The position numbers and the translations under genes were made by a program. This document shows positions 53,052-64,000 of a DNA stretch of 64,000 nt, in pieces. This DNA is from Sporosarcina sp. ZBG7A (GTDB lineage Bacteria; Bacillota; Bacilli; Bacillales_A; Planococcaceae). Under the pieces are notes generated by a model. That model was not told the origin of the DNA. It searched no databases and saw nothing but the letters and a program-made list of their open reading frames with translations. The DNA lies in the NCBI RefSeq assembly GCF_000813425.1, contig NZ_JWIB01000010.1:124001-188000 (forward strand), in the 5' to 3' direction. How positions within the stretch are numbered: the stretch's first letter is position 1; every line of letters starts with the position of its first letter.

Positions 53052-54152
53052 TTATACGTACGAACACATGATACTGTTTGAAACAGACTGGATATCCACT
53101 TCCTCAGCAACGCGTGCTGCCCATTGTTCTGTCGACATTGGACGGACACCTGGTCCTGCAAGATCTGCAGTGCAATGACCTTCTTCATAAATCGTCTGAA
53201 CGGCTTGCTCAATCGCTGCAGCTTCTTCTTCCATTCCGAATGATTGACGCAACATCATTGCAGCGGACAAAATTGTAGCAGCCGGATTCGCAAGTCCTTT
53301 TCCTGCTACGTCTGGCGCAGACCCATGGACCGGTTCGTATAAACCAAAACCGTCCGTCCGGACACTTGCTGAAGGCAATAGCCCAAGAGATCCTGTAATG
53401 ACTGATGCTTCATCACTCAAAATATCGCCAAACATGTTCTCTGTCACAATGACATCGAATGCTGCTGGGTTTGTAATCAGTTTCATTGCAGCAGAATCGA
53501 CTAATTGGTGTTCGACTTCAATGTCGGGATAGCCAGCACGGACTTCCTCGACCACTTCCCGCCATAATCGGCTAGACTGCAGTACATTCGCTTTATCAAC
53601 AGAAGTTACTTTTCCACGCCGCATTCGTGCGAGGTCAAAGGCAGATCGGACAATTCGTTCGATTTCCACTCGCGTATAAACAAGTGTATCAACAGCAGCA
53701 TCATGTGTTTTCCTACTTGGTTCACCGAAATACAGACCACCTGTCAATTCGCGAACGATGACTAGATCCACGTCTTTCACAAGATCCTCTTTCAAAGGAG
53801 AGCGATGGAGGATTGCTGGTACCGCCTTTACGGGACGAATGTTTGCAAAGAGCCCGAAGTGCTTACGGATGGCAAGCAAGCCTTTTTCCGGACGAGTTTC
53901 AGCAGGGTTTTGATCCCACTTCGGACCACCTACCGCGCCGAGTAACACAGCATCACTCTTTTCACACAGTGTAATTGTTTCATCTGGAAGCGGTGTACCA
54001 AAGGCATCTACTGCAGCCCCGCCGATAGAACCGTGGACAAATTCGAACGAATGATGAAATCTTCTAGCAATTACTTCAAGCACCTTCACTGCAGAACTGA
54101 TTACTTCTGGACCAATCCCGTCACCGGGTAATACTGCGATACGTTTTTCCAT
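53052..54152 (-). CDS. leuB: 3-isopropylmalate dehydrogenase LeuB
   Basis: Oxidises and decarboxylates 3-isopropylmalate with NAD. It has VLPGDGIGPEV at the N-terminus, the family loop RELTGGLYFGEP, the metal-binding Asp in NMFGDILSDEAS and the NAD site VHGSAPDVAGKGLANP. The length of 366 is normal. It starts 21 bases after leuA. The last residues (SNSIMCSYV) differ from the usual end, which is of no clear consequence. Confidence 0.96.
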   Translation of the reverse strand: MEKRIAVLPGDGIGPEVISSAVKVLEVIARRFHHSFEFVHGSIGGAAVDAFGTPLPDETITLCEKSDAVLLGAVGGPKWDQNPAETRPEKGLLAIRKHFGLFANIRPVKAVPAILHRSPLKEDLVKDVDLVIVRELTGGLYFGEPSRKTHDAAVDTLVYTRVEIERIVRSAFDLARMRRGKVTSVDKANVLQSSRLWREVVEEVRAGYPDIEVEHQLVDSAAMKLITNPAAFDVIVTENMFGDILSDEASVITGSLGLLPSASVRTDGFGLYEPVHGSAPDVAGKGLANPAATILSAAMMLRQSFGMEEEAAAIEQAVQTIYEEGHCTADLAGPGVRPMSTEQWAARVAEEVDIQSVSNSIMCSYV

Positions 54153-54173
54153 CGTCGTCTCCTCCTTATAAGA

Positions 54174-56760
<2,587 letters not shown>

Positions 56761-56828
56761 CTAGGGTTTGTGGGTTTTTTTATTTTTTTAATCATTTTTC
56801 AAGATGTTGACATGCCGCTAACACGATT

Positions 56829-56964
56829 CGTTGATTGTAGCGTAAGACGGCGACTCCGGAGGGATCAGCGAAGATCGAAGACCCTGGACTGAGCGCAGCG
56901 AGGGAAGCGGCTGAGATCGAGCCCCTCGGAAAGCGTCCGTCTGAAGCGTAAATCAACACCGTCC
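56829..56964 (+). repeat. Dispersed intergenic element, copy E (type I), inside the ilv-leu operon
   Basis: Begins CGTTGATTGTAGCG and ends TAAATCAACACCGTCC. It has GGCGACTCCGGAGGGATCAG, GAAGACCC and CCCCTCGGAAAGCGTCCG, and matches copy A in both arms. It lies between ilvN and ilvC, which are otherwise adjacent in Bacillus, so the transcript must run through this potential hairpin. Confidence 0.88.
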
Positions 56965-56976
56965 GGATACTATGAG

Positions 56977-57492
56977 CTATTTCAAAATCGATAACAATGG
57001 GGACGGAGTTTTTTGGACTTCTCGCACGAATGCTGCTGTGCCTGTTCGTGTGAGCTCCTTGATGCCGTATGGCTTAAGCAAGGCGATGAACGCGTCGATT
57101 TTCTCTGGATCGCCTGTCACTTGATACGTCACGATGTTCTTTCCGGAATCGACGACAGTCGCCCGGAACGGTTCTACCAGGCTGTTCATCTCCCCCCTTG
57201 CATGTGGTGGCGACGTCACTTTCACTAACGCCAATTCCCGCAGCACAATCGACTTGTCGGTAATATCATTCACCTTAATCACGTCGATTTGCTTTTGCAG
57301 CTGTTTCACGAGCTGCTCGATCTTGCGTTCATCCTCCACATGGACGATGAACGTCATTTTCGACATCCCAGATTGTTCCGTGTGACCAACCGTAATGCTT
57401 TCAATGTTGAATTGGCGTTTCATGAGCAACCCAGTGACCCGATTCAGCACGCCACTTTGGTTGATAACTGTTACTGTGATGACTCGTTTCAT
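56977..57492 (-). CDS. ilvN: Acetolactate synthase small (regulatory) subunit IlvN/IlvH
   Basis: Binds valine and stimulates and regulates the catalytic subunit. The N-terminal ACT domain reads [19 protein letters not shown], with [19 protein letters not shown]. The C-terminal domain has ELALVKV and [18 protein letters not shown]. The length of 171 is normal. It overlaps ilvB by 4 bases. Confidence 0.95.
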   Translation of the reverse strand: MKRVITVTVINQSGVLNRVTGLLMKRQFNIESITVGHTEQSGMSKMTFIVHVEDERKIEQLVKQLQKQIDVIKVNDITDKSIVLRELALVKVTSPPHARGEMNSLVEPFRATVVDSGKNIVTYQVTGDPEKIDAFIALLKPYGIKELTRTGTAAFVREVQKTPSPLLSILK

Positions 57493-59237
57493 GGCGCACT
57501 CACTCCAATCATTTCTTGAATTCCTTTCCCCGGCGCTACCATCGGATAGACGTTTTCCATACGTTTCACTCGACAGTCGATCAAAACGGGTTCATCTGAT
57601 AACAATGCTTCCGTAAATACTGCTTCCGCTTCTGCCAAGCTTTTAATGCGGTAGCCTTTCAAATCATAGGCTTCTGCGAGCTTCACAAAATCCGGTTGGA
57701 TCGGGATTAATGATTGTGAATAGCGTTCTTCGAAAAACGTCTGCTGCCACTGCCGCACCATTCCGAGTGCTTCGTTGTTCAAAATCACGACTTTCACTGG
57801 AATTCGAAGTTCTTGAAGCAGTGATAATTCTTGTGCAGTCATTTGGAAACCACCGTCACCAACAACTGCAATTACTCGTGCATCCGGTTTTGCGAGTTGT
57901 GCCCCGATAGCTGCTGGGAATCCGAAGCCCATTGTCCCGAGACCGCCAGAAGTTACCCAGCGATCTGCATGATTCAATCCATAATATTGAGCAGTCCACA
58001 TTTGGTGCTGTCCGACATCCGTCGTCACTATCGCATCTCCCTCTGTAATCTTGTGGATCAGCTCAAGTGCTTGTTGAGGAAGCAGATGTTCCGGGTCTTC
58101 TTCATACCAAAGTGGGAAGTTTTTTGTCAGACTCTCGAGTTTTGTTAACCAAACCTCCGTGTCTGGCTTGCATGCCGGATGCTTCAACAATGCAAGTAAC
58201 GCTTCTTTTGCATCAGCAACAATCGGAATTGCAGTCGGAACATTCTTTCCGATTTCCGCTGGGTCGATATCGATGTGAACGACAGTAGCATTTTGTGCAA
58301 ATCGGTTTAGGTTACCTGTCAATCGATCATCAAACCTAGCACCGATATTAATGAGTACATCACATTCACTGATTGCCATGTTCGAGGTGTACGTACCATG
58401 CATGCCCGCCATACCAAGGAAGAGTTCGTGATCTCCTGAAATACTTCCTAACCCAAGGAGTGTATTGGCAATTGGAATCCGATTCACTTCAGCGAATTCC
58501 TTCAGTTCTTCAGTCGCTTTAGCGTGAAGTACACCAGCCCCTGCTAAAATCACAGGCTGTTTCGCTTGCTTAAGTAATGCAATAGTTTTTTGAATTTGCA
58601 GGTAATTCGGATGAACAGTAGGCTGATAACCAGGCAAATAAAGTTCAGTTGGAGCTTCTGGGACGTTTTCTGCAGAAGCTGTGGCGATGTCTTTTGGAAT
58701 ATCTACAACTACAGGTCCCGGTCTACCAGTCGATGCAATATGGAACGCTTCTTTAATGATACGAGGCAGATCTTCTACCCTGCTAACTTGGTAGTTATGC
58801 TTCGTGATTGGTTGCGTAATCCCAATAATATCCGCTTCCTGGAAAGCATCTGTTCCAATGACGCTACTTGAGACTTGGCCAGTAAACACAACGAGTGGAA
58901 TGGAATCCATCATGGCATCTGTAATACCTGTGACAAGGTTGGTTGCACCTGGACCTGATGTAGCAATTACCACGCCAGGATTGCCTGAAACTCGTGCATA
59001 CCCTTCAGCAGCATGAATCGCTCCTTGTTCGTGGCGGGCTAAAATGTGTTGAATTGGATTTTGATACAGTGCATCGTAAATTGGAAGTACTGCACCGCCT
59101 GGATATCCGAAAATGATTTCAACTTGTAGTTCTTTCAAGGACCGGATTAACACATCCGATCCATTAGCTGGCCGCATTGGAGCGGCATCGTTCTCATTAG
59201 CTTCAGGTGCCGTTTTCAACTTCAATTCCGTACTCAT
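57489..59237 (-). CDS. ilvB: Acetolactate synthase large (catalytic) subunit IlvB
   Basis: A ThDP-dependent enzyme that makes acetolactate or acetohydroxybutyrate from pyruvate. Motifs: [17 protein letters not shown], the catalytic Glu in [17 protein letters not shown], and the ThDP motif [17 protein letters not shown]...[12 protein letters not shown]. The ATG at 59237 ([12 protein letters not shown]) has AAGGAG eight bases upstream; an ATG two codons earlier is close to that site. About 582 residues. It is the first gene downstream of the T-box leader. Confidence 0.95.
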   Translation of the reverse strand: MSTELKLKTAPEANENDAAPMRPANGSDVLIRSLKELQVEIIFGYPGGAVLPIYDALYQNPIQHILARHEQGAIHAAEGYARVSGNPGVVIATSGPGATNLVTGITDAMMDSIPLVVFTGQVSSSVIGTDAFQEADIIGITQPITKHNYQVSRVEDLPRIIKEAFHIASTGRPGPVVVDIPKDIATASAENVPEAPTELYLPGYQPTVHPNYLQIQKTIALLKQAKQPVILAGAGVLHAKATEELKEFAEVNRIPIANTLLGLGSISGDHELFLGMAGMHGTYTSNMAISECDVLINIGARFDDRLTGNLNRFAQNATVVHIDIDPAEIGKNVPTAIPIVADAKEALLALLKHPACKPDTEVWLTKLESLTKNFPLWYEEDPEHLLPQQALELIHKITEGDAIVTTDVGQHQMWTAQYYGLNHADRWVTSGGLGTMGFGFPAAIGAQLAKPDARVIAVVGDGGFQMTAQELSLLQELRIPVKVVILNNEALGMVRQWQQTFFEERYSQSLIPIQPDFVKLAEAYDLKGYRIKSLAEAEAVFTEALLSDEPVLIDCRVKRMENVYPMVAPGKGIQEMIGVSAP

Positions 59238-59301
59238 TTGCATCTCTCCTTGTCATCATCGCTATATATATGGCTCCATCGGGAATCCAGATTAAATCAT
59301 A

Positions 59302-59576
59302 ATAAAAAGCCTTTTCTCCCCGCGCAAAAAATTATTGCGCAAGGGATGAAAAAGCTTTCATGGTACCACCCTTGTTCACGGTAACGTTCACCGTCTCATG
59401 GACGCGAATGAATCGCATCCTTTATCATAACGGGCACAACTGCCCGAAACAGCTTACTTTGTTCAGCTGTTCACTCCGAGGCGATATCGCGTTGGTTGCA
59501 TTACCGGTTTGCAGCACCACCGGCTCTCTGGGAATGCAGGATCCAAACACTTTTACCTCATCATCGAGTTCGTCTA
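59302..59576 (-). ncRNA. T-box leader of ilvB (probably leucine-type)
   Basis: The minus strand between ilvD and ilvB carries T-box features in order: stem I with AGAGAGCCGGTGGTGCTG and the apical pairing CCGGTGGT/AACCGG; a candidate specifier CTC (59478-59480, Leu) followed by GGAG; the antiterminator T-box AACAAGGGTGGTACC (59362-59376); and a terminator (59302-59359) whose stem AAGCTTTTTC / GAAAAGGCTT ends in a T-run. In Bacillus the ilv-leu leader also reads CUC. Stem I starts about 6 bases after the ilvD stop, so the promoter lies in or before ilvD. Confidence 0.88.
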
Positions 59577-61244
59577 TTAAATTTTCATAACGCCACCCGT
59601 ACTGGCGGATGTCACTAATTTGGAATAACGGGCAAGATACCCTTTTTTGATTTTCGGTTCAAATGGTTTCAATTGGCTTTTACGTTTTGCAAGTTCTTCT
59701 TCATCGACTTCCAATTCAATGGTCCGATTGGTTAAGTCGATTGTAATGACATCTCCGTTTTCCACAAGAGCGATTGGACCGCCTTCAGCTGCTTCCGGAG
59801 AAATGTGTCCGATGGAAATGCCTCGGGATGCTCCTGAGAAACGACCATCCGTGATGAGCGCGACTTCCGTTCCAAGTCCTCGACCTGCAATCGCTGCAGT
59901 CGGCGCGAGCATTTCCGGCATTCCAGGTCCGCCCTTTGGACCTTCGTAACGAATGACTACGACGTGACCTGCTTGCACAGTACCATCGTCAATACCTTCT
60001 TGAGCTGCTTCCTGAGATTCAAAGACGATAGCTTCACCTCTGAATTCTTTGATGGAAGGATCGACAGCACCGACTTTTATGACGCCGCCGTCTGGTGCAA
60101 TATTTCCAAATAGAACGGAAAGACCTCCAACTGGACTATAAGCATTTTCTTTATGACGTATTACTTGATCGTTCTTGATTGGCCGGTCTTTCACATTTTC
60201 ATAGAGTGACTTTCCGGTGATTGTCATCCTATCTGGATGAACAGCACCTTCAATTTCACAAAGCTCTTTTATAATGGCGCTGACGCCACCTGCCAGATGG
60301 ACGTCGTGCATTGTATAATCGGATGCTGGACTGATTTTCGATAAATATGGAATCCGTTTAGCGACTTCATTAATATCACGGACGTCGTACTCGATTTCCG
60401 CTTCGTGTGCAATTGCGAGTGTATGAAGGACCGTGTTTGTAGATCCGCCCATCGCCATATCGAGTGCAAACGCATCGTCAATTGTCTCTTTTGTAATGAT
60501 GTCTCGTGGCTTAATGTCCTCTTTTACCATTCTCACGAGATGCTGCGCCGCTTCTTTAATGAGCCGATGACGCTCATCAGAAGTTGCGATGATTGTGCCG
60601 TTATCCGGCACGGTGACGCCTAGCATTTCCATTAGAGAGTTCATGGAGTTAGCGGTGAACATTCCTGAACAGCTACCACATGTAGGACATGCACTTTGTT
60701 CAATATCGAGCAGTTCTTCAGCAGTCATGGTTCCTTGTTTGTAAGAGCCAACTCCTTCAAACACAGATACGAGGGATAACGGCTTACCGTCTGCTGAAGT
60801 TCCACCTTCCATAGGACCTCCTGAAACGAATACGGAAGGAACATTCGTACGGACCGCTGCCATCAGCATTCCTGGTGTAATCTTGTCACAGTTCGGGATG
60901 TAAAACACACCGTCAAACCAATGCGCGTTAATGACTGTTTCAGCTGAATCGGCAATGAGTTCACGACTTGGCAATGAATACCGCATACCAATATGCCCCA
61001 TAGCAATTCCGTCATCAACACCGATTGTATTAAACTCGAAAGGAATGCCTCCTGCTTCACGTATCGCTTCTTTCACGACTTCCGCAAATTTGTTTAAGTG
61101 CATATGACCGGGAATGATATCAATGTATGAGTTGCATACTCCAATGAATGGTTTCTCCATATCTCTCGATCGCACGCCTGTCGCATACAGTAGACTCCGA
61201 TGCGGTGCACGATCGACACCTTTCTTTATCATGTCACTTCTCAT
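59577..61244 (-). CDS. ilvD: Dihydroxy-acid dehydratase IlvD
   Basis: An iron-sulphur enzyme that dehydrates dihydroxy acids to the keto acids of valine, isoleucine and leucine. Cluster cysteines lie in [20 protein letters not shown] and [43 protein letters not shown] is the C-terminal signature region (visible in parts such as [10 protein letters not shown]). The length of about 555 is normal. The ATG at 61244 has GAGGAG nine bases upstream. It is placed just before the T-box-controlled ilvBNC-leuABCD genes. Confidence 0.95.
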   Translation of the reverse strand: MRSDMIKKGVDRAPHRSLLYATGVRSRDMEKPFIGVCNSYIDIIPGHMHLNKFAEVVKEAIREAGGIPFEFNTIGVDDGIAMGHIGMRYSLPSRELIADSAETVINAHWFDGVFYIPNCDKITPGMLMAAVRTNVPSVFVSGGPMEGGTSADGKPLSLVSVFEGVGSYKQGTMTAEELLDIEQSACPTCGSCSGMFTANSMNSLMEMLGVTVPDNGTIIATSDERHRLIKEAAQHLVRMVKEDIKPRDIITKETIDDAFALDMAMGGSTNTVLHTLAIAHEAEIEYDVRDINEVAKRIPYLSKISPASDYTMHDVHLAGGVSAIIKELCEIEGAVHPDRMTITGKSLYENVKDRPIKNDQVIRHKENAYSPVGGLSVLFGNIAPDGGVIKVGAVDPSIKEFRGEAIVFESQEAAQEGIDDGTVQAGHVVVIRYEGPKGGPGMPEMLAPTAAIAGRGLGTEVALITDGRFSGASRGISIGHISPEAAEGGPIALVENGDVITIDLTNRTIELEVDEEELAKRKSQLKPFEPKIKKGYLARYSKLVTSASTGGVMKI

Positions 61245-61336
61245 GAAACTCACTCCTCACAATGGCACCAACGGGTGAACGATAATTTCAGCAACCAGGT
61301 AGTTGAAACAACCTTTCGCTGAAGTAGATTGTTGTA

Positions 61337-61365
61337 ATCATATAGCGAAAGAAATAAAGAGTCAA
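61337..61365 (-). promoter_or_regulatory. SigA promoter of ilvD
   Basis: On the minus strand TTGACT, 17 bases, TATGAT, about 95 bases before the ilvD ATG. It is close to consensus. No T-box or CodY box was recognised in the leader. Confidence 0.75.
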
Positions 61366-61534
61366 CCATGTTTTTGAAATAATTTTTCAATTTAGAATAT
61401 ATAGTGAAAATGTATACGCTTACAACGCCTCAACCACGCGATATATTGCACATCGCACTTTTTTTATAAACTTTTTGATCAACTGTATCCAACAAATCAA
61501 AAAATCTTTCGACAAACTTCGCGCAGTCCACAAG

Positions 61535-61633
61535 TGTGCATAACTTTTTCCACGTTATCCCCTTGATTGCGATAGACCTACTAACTCCTATGAACAGCTT
61601 GTCCACATTTTATCCACCAATCAATGTGGATAA
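61535..61633. promoter_or_regulatory. Cluster of DnaA boxes upstream of sda
   Basis: Against the DnaA box TTATCCACA there is a perfect match on the minus strand at 61625-61633. Single-mismatch boxes are at 61610-61618 (TTATCCACC), 61599-61607 (TTGTCCACA) and 61535-61543 (minus strand TTATGCACA), and weaker ones at 61546-61563. They lie 105-205 bases upstream of the sda start, where B. subtilis also has DnaA-controlled sites. Together with the ilvD promoter they account for the 490-base gap. Confidence 0.85.
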
Positions 61634-61739
61634 CCGAACGGTTGTTCTTTTTTTAGTTATCTGATAAGTTAAAAGTAAGCCGCTTTCCTCGTACTTGGGG
61701 AAATTGAATAATACAATGCTGGAAGAAGGTGTCGTGTTT

Positions 61740-61871
61740 ATGAACAGACTCCCCGATGATCTGCTCATCCTATCGTATGTAAAAGCCATGGAACTAGAAC
61801 TAAGTGCTGAGTTTATTAACTTACTGAAGTGTGAAGTGAATAAACGTAGCTTACTTTGTTTTATATACTAA
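61740..61871 (+). CDS. sda: Sporulation inhibitor Sda
   Basis: Sda is a small helical-hairpin protein that binds KinA-type kinases and blocks the sporulation phosphorelay when replication is perturbed or just initiated. The 43-residue product MNRLPDDLLILSYVKAMELE... aligns with B. subtilis Sda over its length: L.D.LL..SY.KA.E..L...FI.L...E...RSL. The last residues (LLCFIY) differ. The ATG at 61740 aligns with the Bacillus start and has AAGGTG nine bases upstream. A TACAAT -10 (61712-61717) precedes it and a DnaA-box cluster lies further upstream. A strong terminator follows. Confidence 0.88.
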   Translation: MNRLPDDLLILSYVKAMELELSAEFINLLKCEVNKRSLLCFIY

Positions 61872-61933
61872 CCTGTCGCAATAGCCAAACCATTCAAGGA
61901 AAGCGGCGTTCTTGTGTCCCTATACTAACGTAA

Positions 61934-61968
61934 GATCAGCTGCTCAAATGGGGCAGCTGATTTTTTTG
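61934..61968 (+). terminator. Terminator of sda
   Basis: ATCAGCTGC, loop, GGCAGCTGAT, T7. Confidence 0.9.
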
Positions 61969-62041
61969 TATGAGGACAGTAACATGAATGTGTTAGATCA
62001 TTTATGCATGTATCCAGTGAATTCCTATATCCGCTAGCACT

Positions 62042-62085
62042 AAAAAAGTCCTCTTGTCAGCTAATGCTGACAAAAGGACTTCCAA
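62042..62085 (-). terminator. Terminator of the second chemoreceptor gene
   Basis: GTCCTTTTGTCAGC and GCTGACAAGAGGAC form a 14-base-pair stem with a T-run on the minus strand. Confidence 0.9.
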
Positions 62086-62092
62086 TTGCTAA

Positions 62093-63778
62093 TTATACTG
62101 TAAACTGATGAATCATTTCCTGTAGATCCACCGCTTTGTTGCTAAGGTCTTGAGCCACTGCATTGATTTCTTCTATCGTTGCCAATTGCTCTTCCATCGC
62201 AACTGCGTTCTGTTCTGTTTGTGCAGAAGCACTTGTAGCTTGACCTGAAATTTCATTCACAGAGGCTGATACTTCTTCAGCACTTGCAGAAATCTGCTCT
62301 GTTGCTGCGGAGATTTCTGCAATCTGACCGGACATGACCTGAACAGCTTTCACAATCTCCAAGAACGTACGCCCTGCATTTTCAATGACATGAACACCTT
62401 GTTCTACATTCACCATACTTTCAGAGACCGATTGTTCCACGTTCTTTGTATCAGTCTGAATTGCCATCGTCAACTCGACAATCTGACTCGCGGACTTCTT
62501 CGATTCCTCTGCCAGTTTACGTACCTCATCTGCGACGACAGCAAATCCTTTTCCATGCTCTCCAGCGCGTGCTGCTTCAATTGCCGCGTTGAGTGCTAGC
62601 AAGTTGGTTTGTTCCGTGATGCTAGTAATGACATTCGTAATGTTCTCAATTTCTTCAGTCTGACGGCTCAACCGTTGGATCAGCTCTGAAGTTTGATTTG
62701 ACGAGTTATAAATAATATCCATTTGCTCTTTCGCTGTTTCGATTGTCTGACCACTTTCCGTAGCGATATACATGGTTTTCTCAGCACTGTCGTTTAGTTG
62801 CGTTGCTGATTCTGCAATACGTTGGACACCTACAGCCGTTTCTTCCATTACTATTGAACTCTCACTTGCAGCAGATGCTGATAATCGTGCACCTTGTGCG
62901 ACAGAGTCAATAGATTTCGCCATCTCTTCAGAGGATTGTGATACCTCATACGTACTTGCAGACAGCTCTTCTGCTGAAGCTGTCAAATGCAGGGCGTTGT
63001 CGTTCACCCCACCAATAAGTGTTCGAAGACTTTGTTTCATGCCGTTAAATGAATTCGCAAGATCTTTCAGTTCATCTTTGGATTTCAGATGAATGTCCTC
63101 ATCTGACAAGTTTCCAGATGCGACAACAGATACCGCTTTAGATAGACGAATCACAGGCTTAGAAATACTGCGAGTAATCGTTGTTGAAATGAGTGCAGCT
63201 AACACTAATGCGAGAATGCTTGCTCCAAGCAAACCAAGCTTTGCGTTTTTAGCAGTGTCGAGTGCGCTCTTATTTACTATAGTTAATTGTTCGTTTTGAT
63301 ACGTAGTCATTTCAGTTAATGTTTCTCTTAGTCCCTCATTTATAAGGCTCATTTCCGAATCCATCAATTGGATTGCGCCTTCTACATCATTAGCTTTTTT
63401 TAATTTAATAACATCCTGGGATACTGCATAAAACTCCGCATTTAATTGTTCTGTTTTGTCTATCAATCCCTTCATCTTATCCGATTGGGCAAGTTGACGA
63501 ATTCCAGCGATGGATTCGTTTATTCTTTCATAATGCTCGTCGAATTTATCCAAATCATCTTGTTGACCTAGTAGTAAATACGAGCGTATGTAAACGCCTT
63601 CTAGACCGCTTTCTGCCTGAATATTTTTTGCGAGTATAGTTTGTGCAACACGACTTTCGAGCAAAAAGTCATATTCATCTTCAATTTTAGCTATTTGATT
63701 AAAGCTATATAACGATGAAAGTAGAATAACAACGATAAGTACACCGAATCCTCCATACAACTTTTTTCCAATTGACAT
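62093..63778 (-). CDS. Methyl-accepting chemotaxis protein
   Basis: A membrane chemoreceptor. The start [20 protein letters not shown] leads into TM1 (about 8-27), an extracellular helical sensor (about 30-180, with the 4HB_MCP-like [13 protein letters not shown]), TM2 (about 182-203), HAMP ([13 protein letters not shown]) and a signalling domain with [38 protein letters not shown] (seen in parts such as the [16 protein letters not shown] tip). It ends [11 protein letters not shown] with no CheR tether. The ligand is unknown. It stands alone between terminators. Confidence 0.92.
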   Translation of the reverse strand: MSIGKKLYGGFGVLIVVILLSSLYSFNQIAKIEDEYDFLLESRVAQTILAKNIQAESGLEGVYIRSYLLLGQQDDLDKFDEHYERINESIAGIRQLAQSDKMKGLIDKTEQLNAEFYAVSQDVIKLKKANDVEGAIQLMDSEMSLINEGLRETLTEMTTYQNEQLTIVNKSALDTAKNAKLGLLGASILALVLAALISTTITRSISKPVIRLSKAVSVVASGNLSDEDIHLKSKDELKDLANSFNGMKQSLRTLIGGVNDNALHLTASAEELSASTYEVSQSSEEMAKSIDSVAQGARLSASAASESSIVMEETAVGVQRIAESATQLNDSAEKTMYIATESGQTIETAKEQMDIIYNSSNQTSELIQRLSRQTEEIENITNVITSITEQTNLLALNAAIEAARAGEHGKGFAVVADEVRKLAEESKKSASQIVELTMAIQTDTKNVEQSVSESMVNVEQGVHVIENAGRTFLEIVKAVQVMSGQIAEISAATEQISASAEEVSASVNEISGQATSASAQTEQNAVAMEEQLATIEEINAVAQDLSNKAVDLQEMIHQFTV

Positions 63779-63940
63779 AGGTCATCTCTCATTTCTAGTA
63801 AGTAGTAAAAGCATACTTATACTTTCGGCTCTTGATTTCTATTGTTTATATTTAAAGTAATTGATTTTCAAATTATTTTTCATTTTAAAATTATTTCAGA
63901 ATAACTTACATCTGGATTGCTTTTTTTCTGCTATTTACGT

Positions 63941-63970
63941 AAAAAAAAGAGACGCAATGAGTGCGTCCCC
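63941..63970 (-). terminator. Terminator of a gene beyond the right edge
   Basis: GACGCAC, loop, TGCGTC followed by T8 on the minus strand. It lies just past a possible stop codon at 63981-63983. Confidence 0.75.
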
Positions 63971-63980
63971 TTAAACGTTC

Positions 63981-64000
63981 TTATTTCAATTCATACTTCC
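63981..64000 (-). CDS. Possible 3' end of a minus-strand gene entering from the right edge
   Basis: In one minus-strand frame the last codons read K-Y-E-L-K-stop, with the TAA at 63983-63981 and a terminator 11 bases further on. Only six codons are in the window, so nothing can be said of the product. The call rests on the terminator, which otherwise has no gene. Confidence 0.3.

Noticed and set aside
61370-61400. CodY box upstream of ilvD (AT-rich TTTTTCAATTT stretch)
   Set aside because: Too many mismatches to AATTTTCWGAAAATT.
61535-61633. Chromosomal replication origin (DnaA boxes)
   Set aside because: No dnaA, dnaN, rpmH or gidA neighbours and no DNA-unwinding AT tract in the usual place. 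The sda gene explains the boxes.

Overview
The window reads as a chromosome segment of a motile, competent, endospore-forming, low-GC Gram-positive bacterium of the Bacillales, most likely Planococcaceae and Sporosarcina-like. This rests on gene order shared with Bacillus subtilis (comF operon with yvyF-flgM-flgN-flgK; hmoB divergent from hemEHY; degSU-yvyE-LCP-tagO), on comK and sda, and on S-layer functions (SecA2-SlaP and an SLH-anchored NlpC/P60 enzyme). The genus is an inference. No rRNA, tRNA, CRISPR array, insertion sequence or prophage was seen.

Layout. 1-7 kb: flagellar late genes (flgK partial, flgN, flgM), yvyF, comFC, comFA, degV and an EAL-HDOD protein, all on the minus strand. 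7-10.4 kb: a crotonase, a 21-bp tandem repeat array, a head-to-head junction of two broken flagellar genes (fliS and flagellin 3' parts), a relocated comFB, and four tandem promoter-like units before an unrecognised 113-residue gene. 10.4-20.5 kb: an S9 peptidase, an acyl-CoA ligase behind a consensus FadR operator, a BceRS-BceAB-like peptide-antibiotic module, lplJ and the small gene yhfH. 21-27.6 kb: hemE-hemH-hemY, hmoB, an M20 amidohydrolase, comK, and a convergent small gene with a LexA-type box. 27.7-36.9 kb: a lipoprotein, degU-degS, yvyE, an LCP ligase, tagO, and secA2-slaP. 37-49.5 kb: nagB, a ba3-type cytochrome oxidase operon, an EAL remnant, SCP2, SDR and M20 proteins, a glycosyltransferase, an NlpC/P60-SLH protein, a chemoreceptor and an ArgH-like lyase. 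49.7-61.4 kb: a class V aminotransferase and the branched-chain amino acid cluster ilvD-[T-box]-ilvB-ilvN-ilvC-leuA-leuB-leuC-leuD. 61.4-64 kb: sda behind a DnaA-box cluster, and a second chemoreceptor.

How genes work together. Competence control (comK, degSU) and uptake machinery (comFA, comFC, comFB) share the window. FlgM gates late flagellar genes. Sda and its DnaA boxes would couple replication status to sporulation. SecA2-SlaP would export S-layer proteins, perhaps including the SLH-anchored enzyme. HemEHY makes haem and HmoB breaks it down, next to a haem-copper oxidase operon. The ilv-leu cluster is probably governed by a leucine-type T-box.

The most unusual material is non-coding: four degenerate 112-124 bp units, each with a mother-cell-sigma-like promoter, ahead of the unknown gene; five copies of a dispersed element with inverted ends in two subfamilies, one inside the ilv-leu operon; and four intergenic arrays with an exact 21-bp period. 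All calls come from reading the sequence by eye; no searches or folding programs were run.
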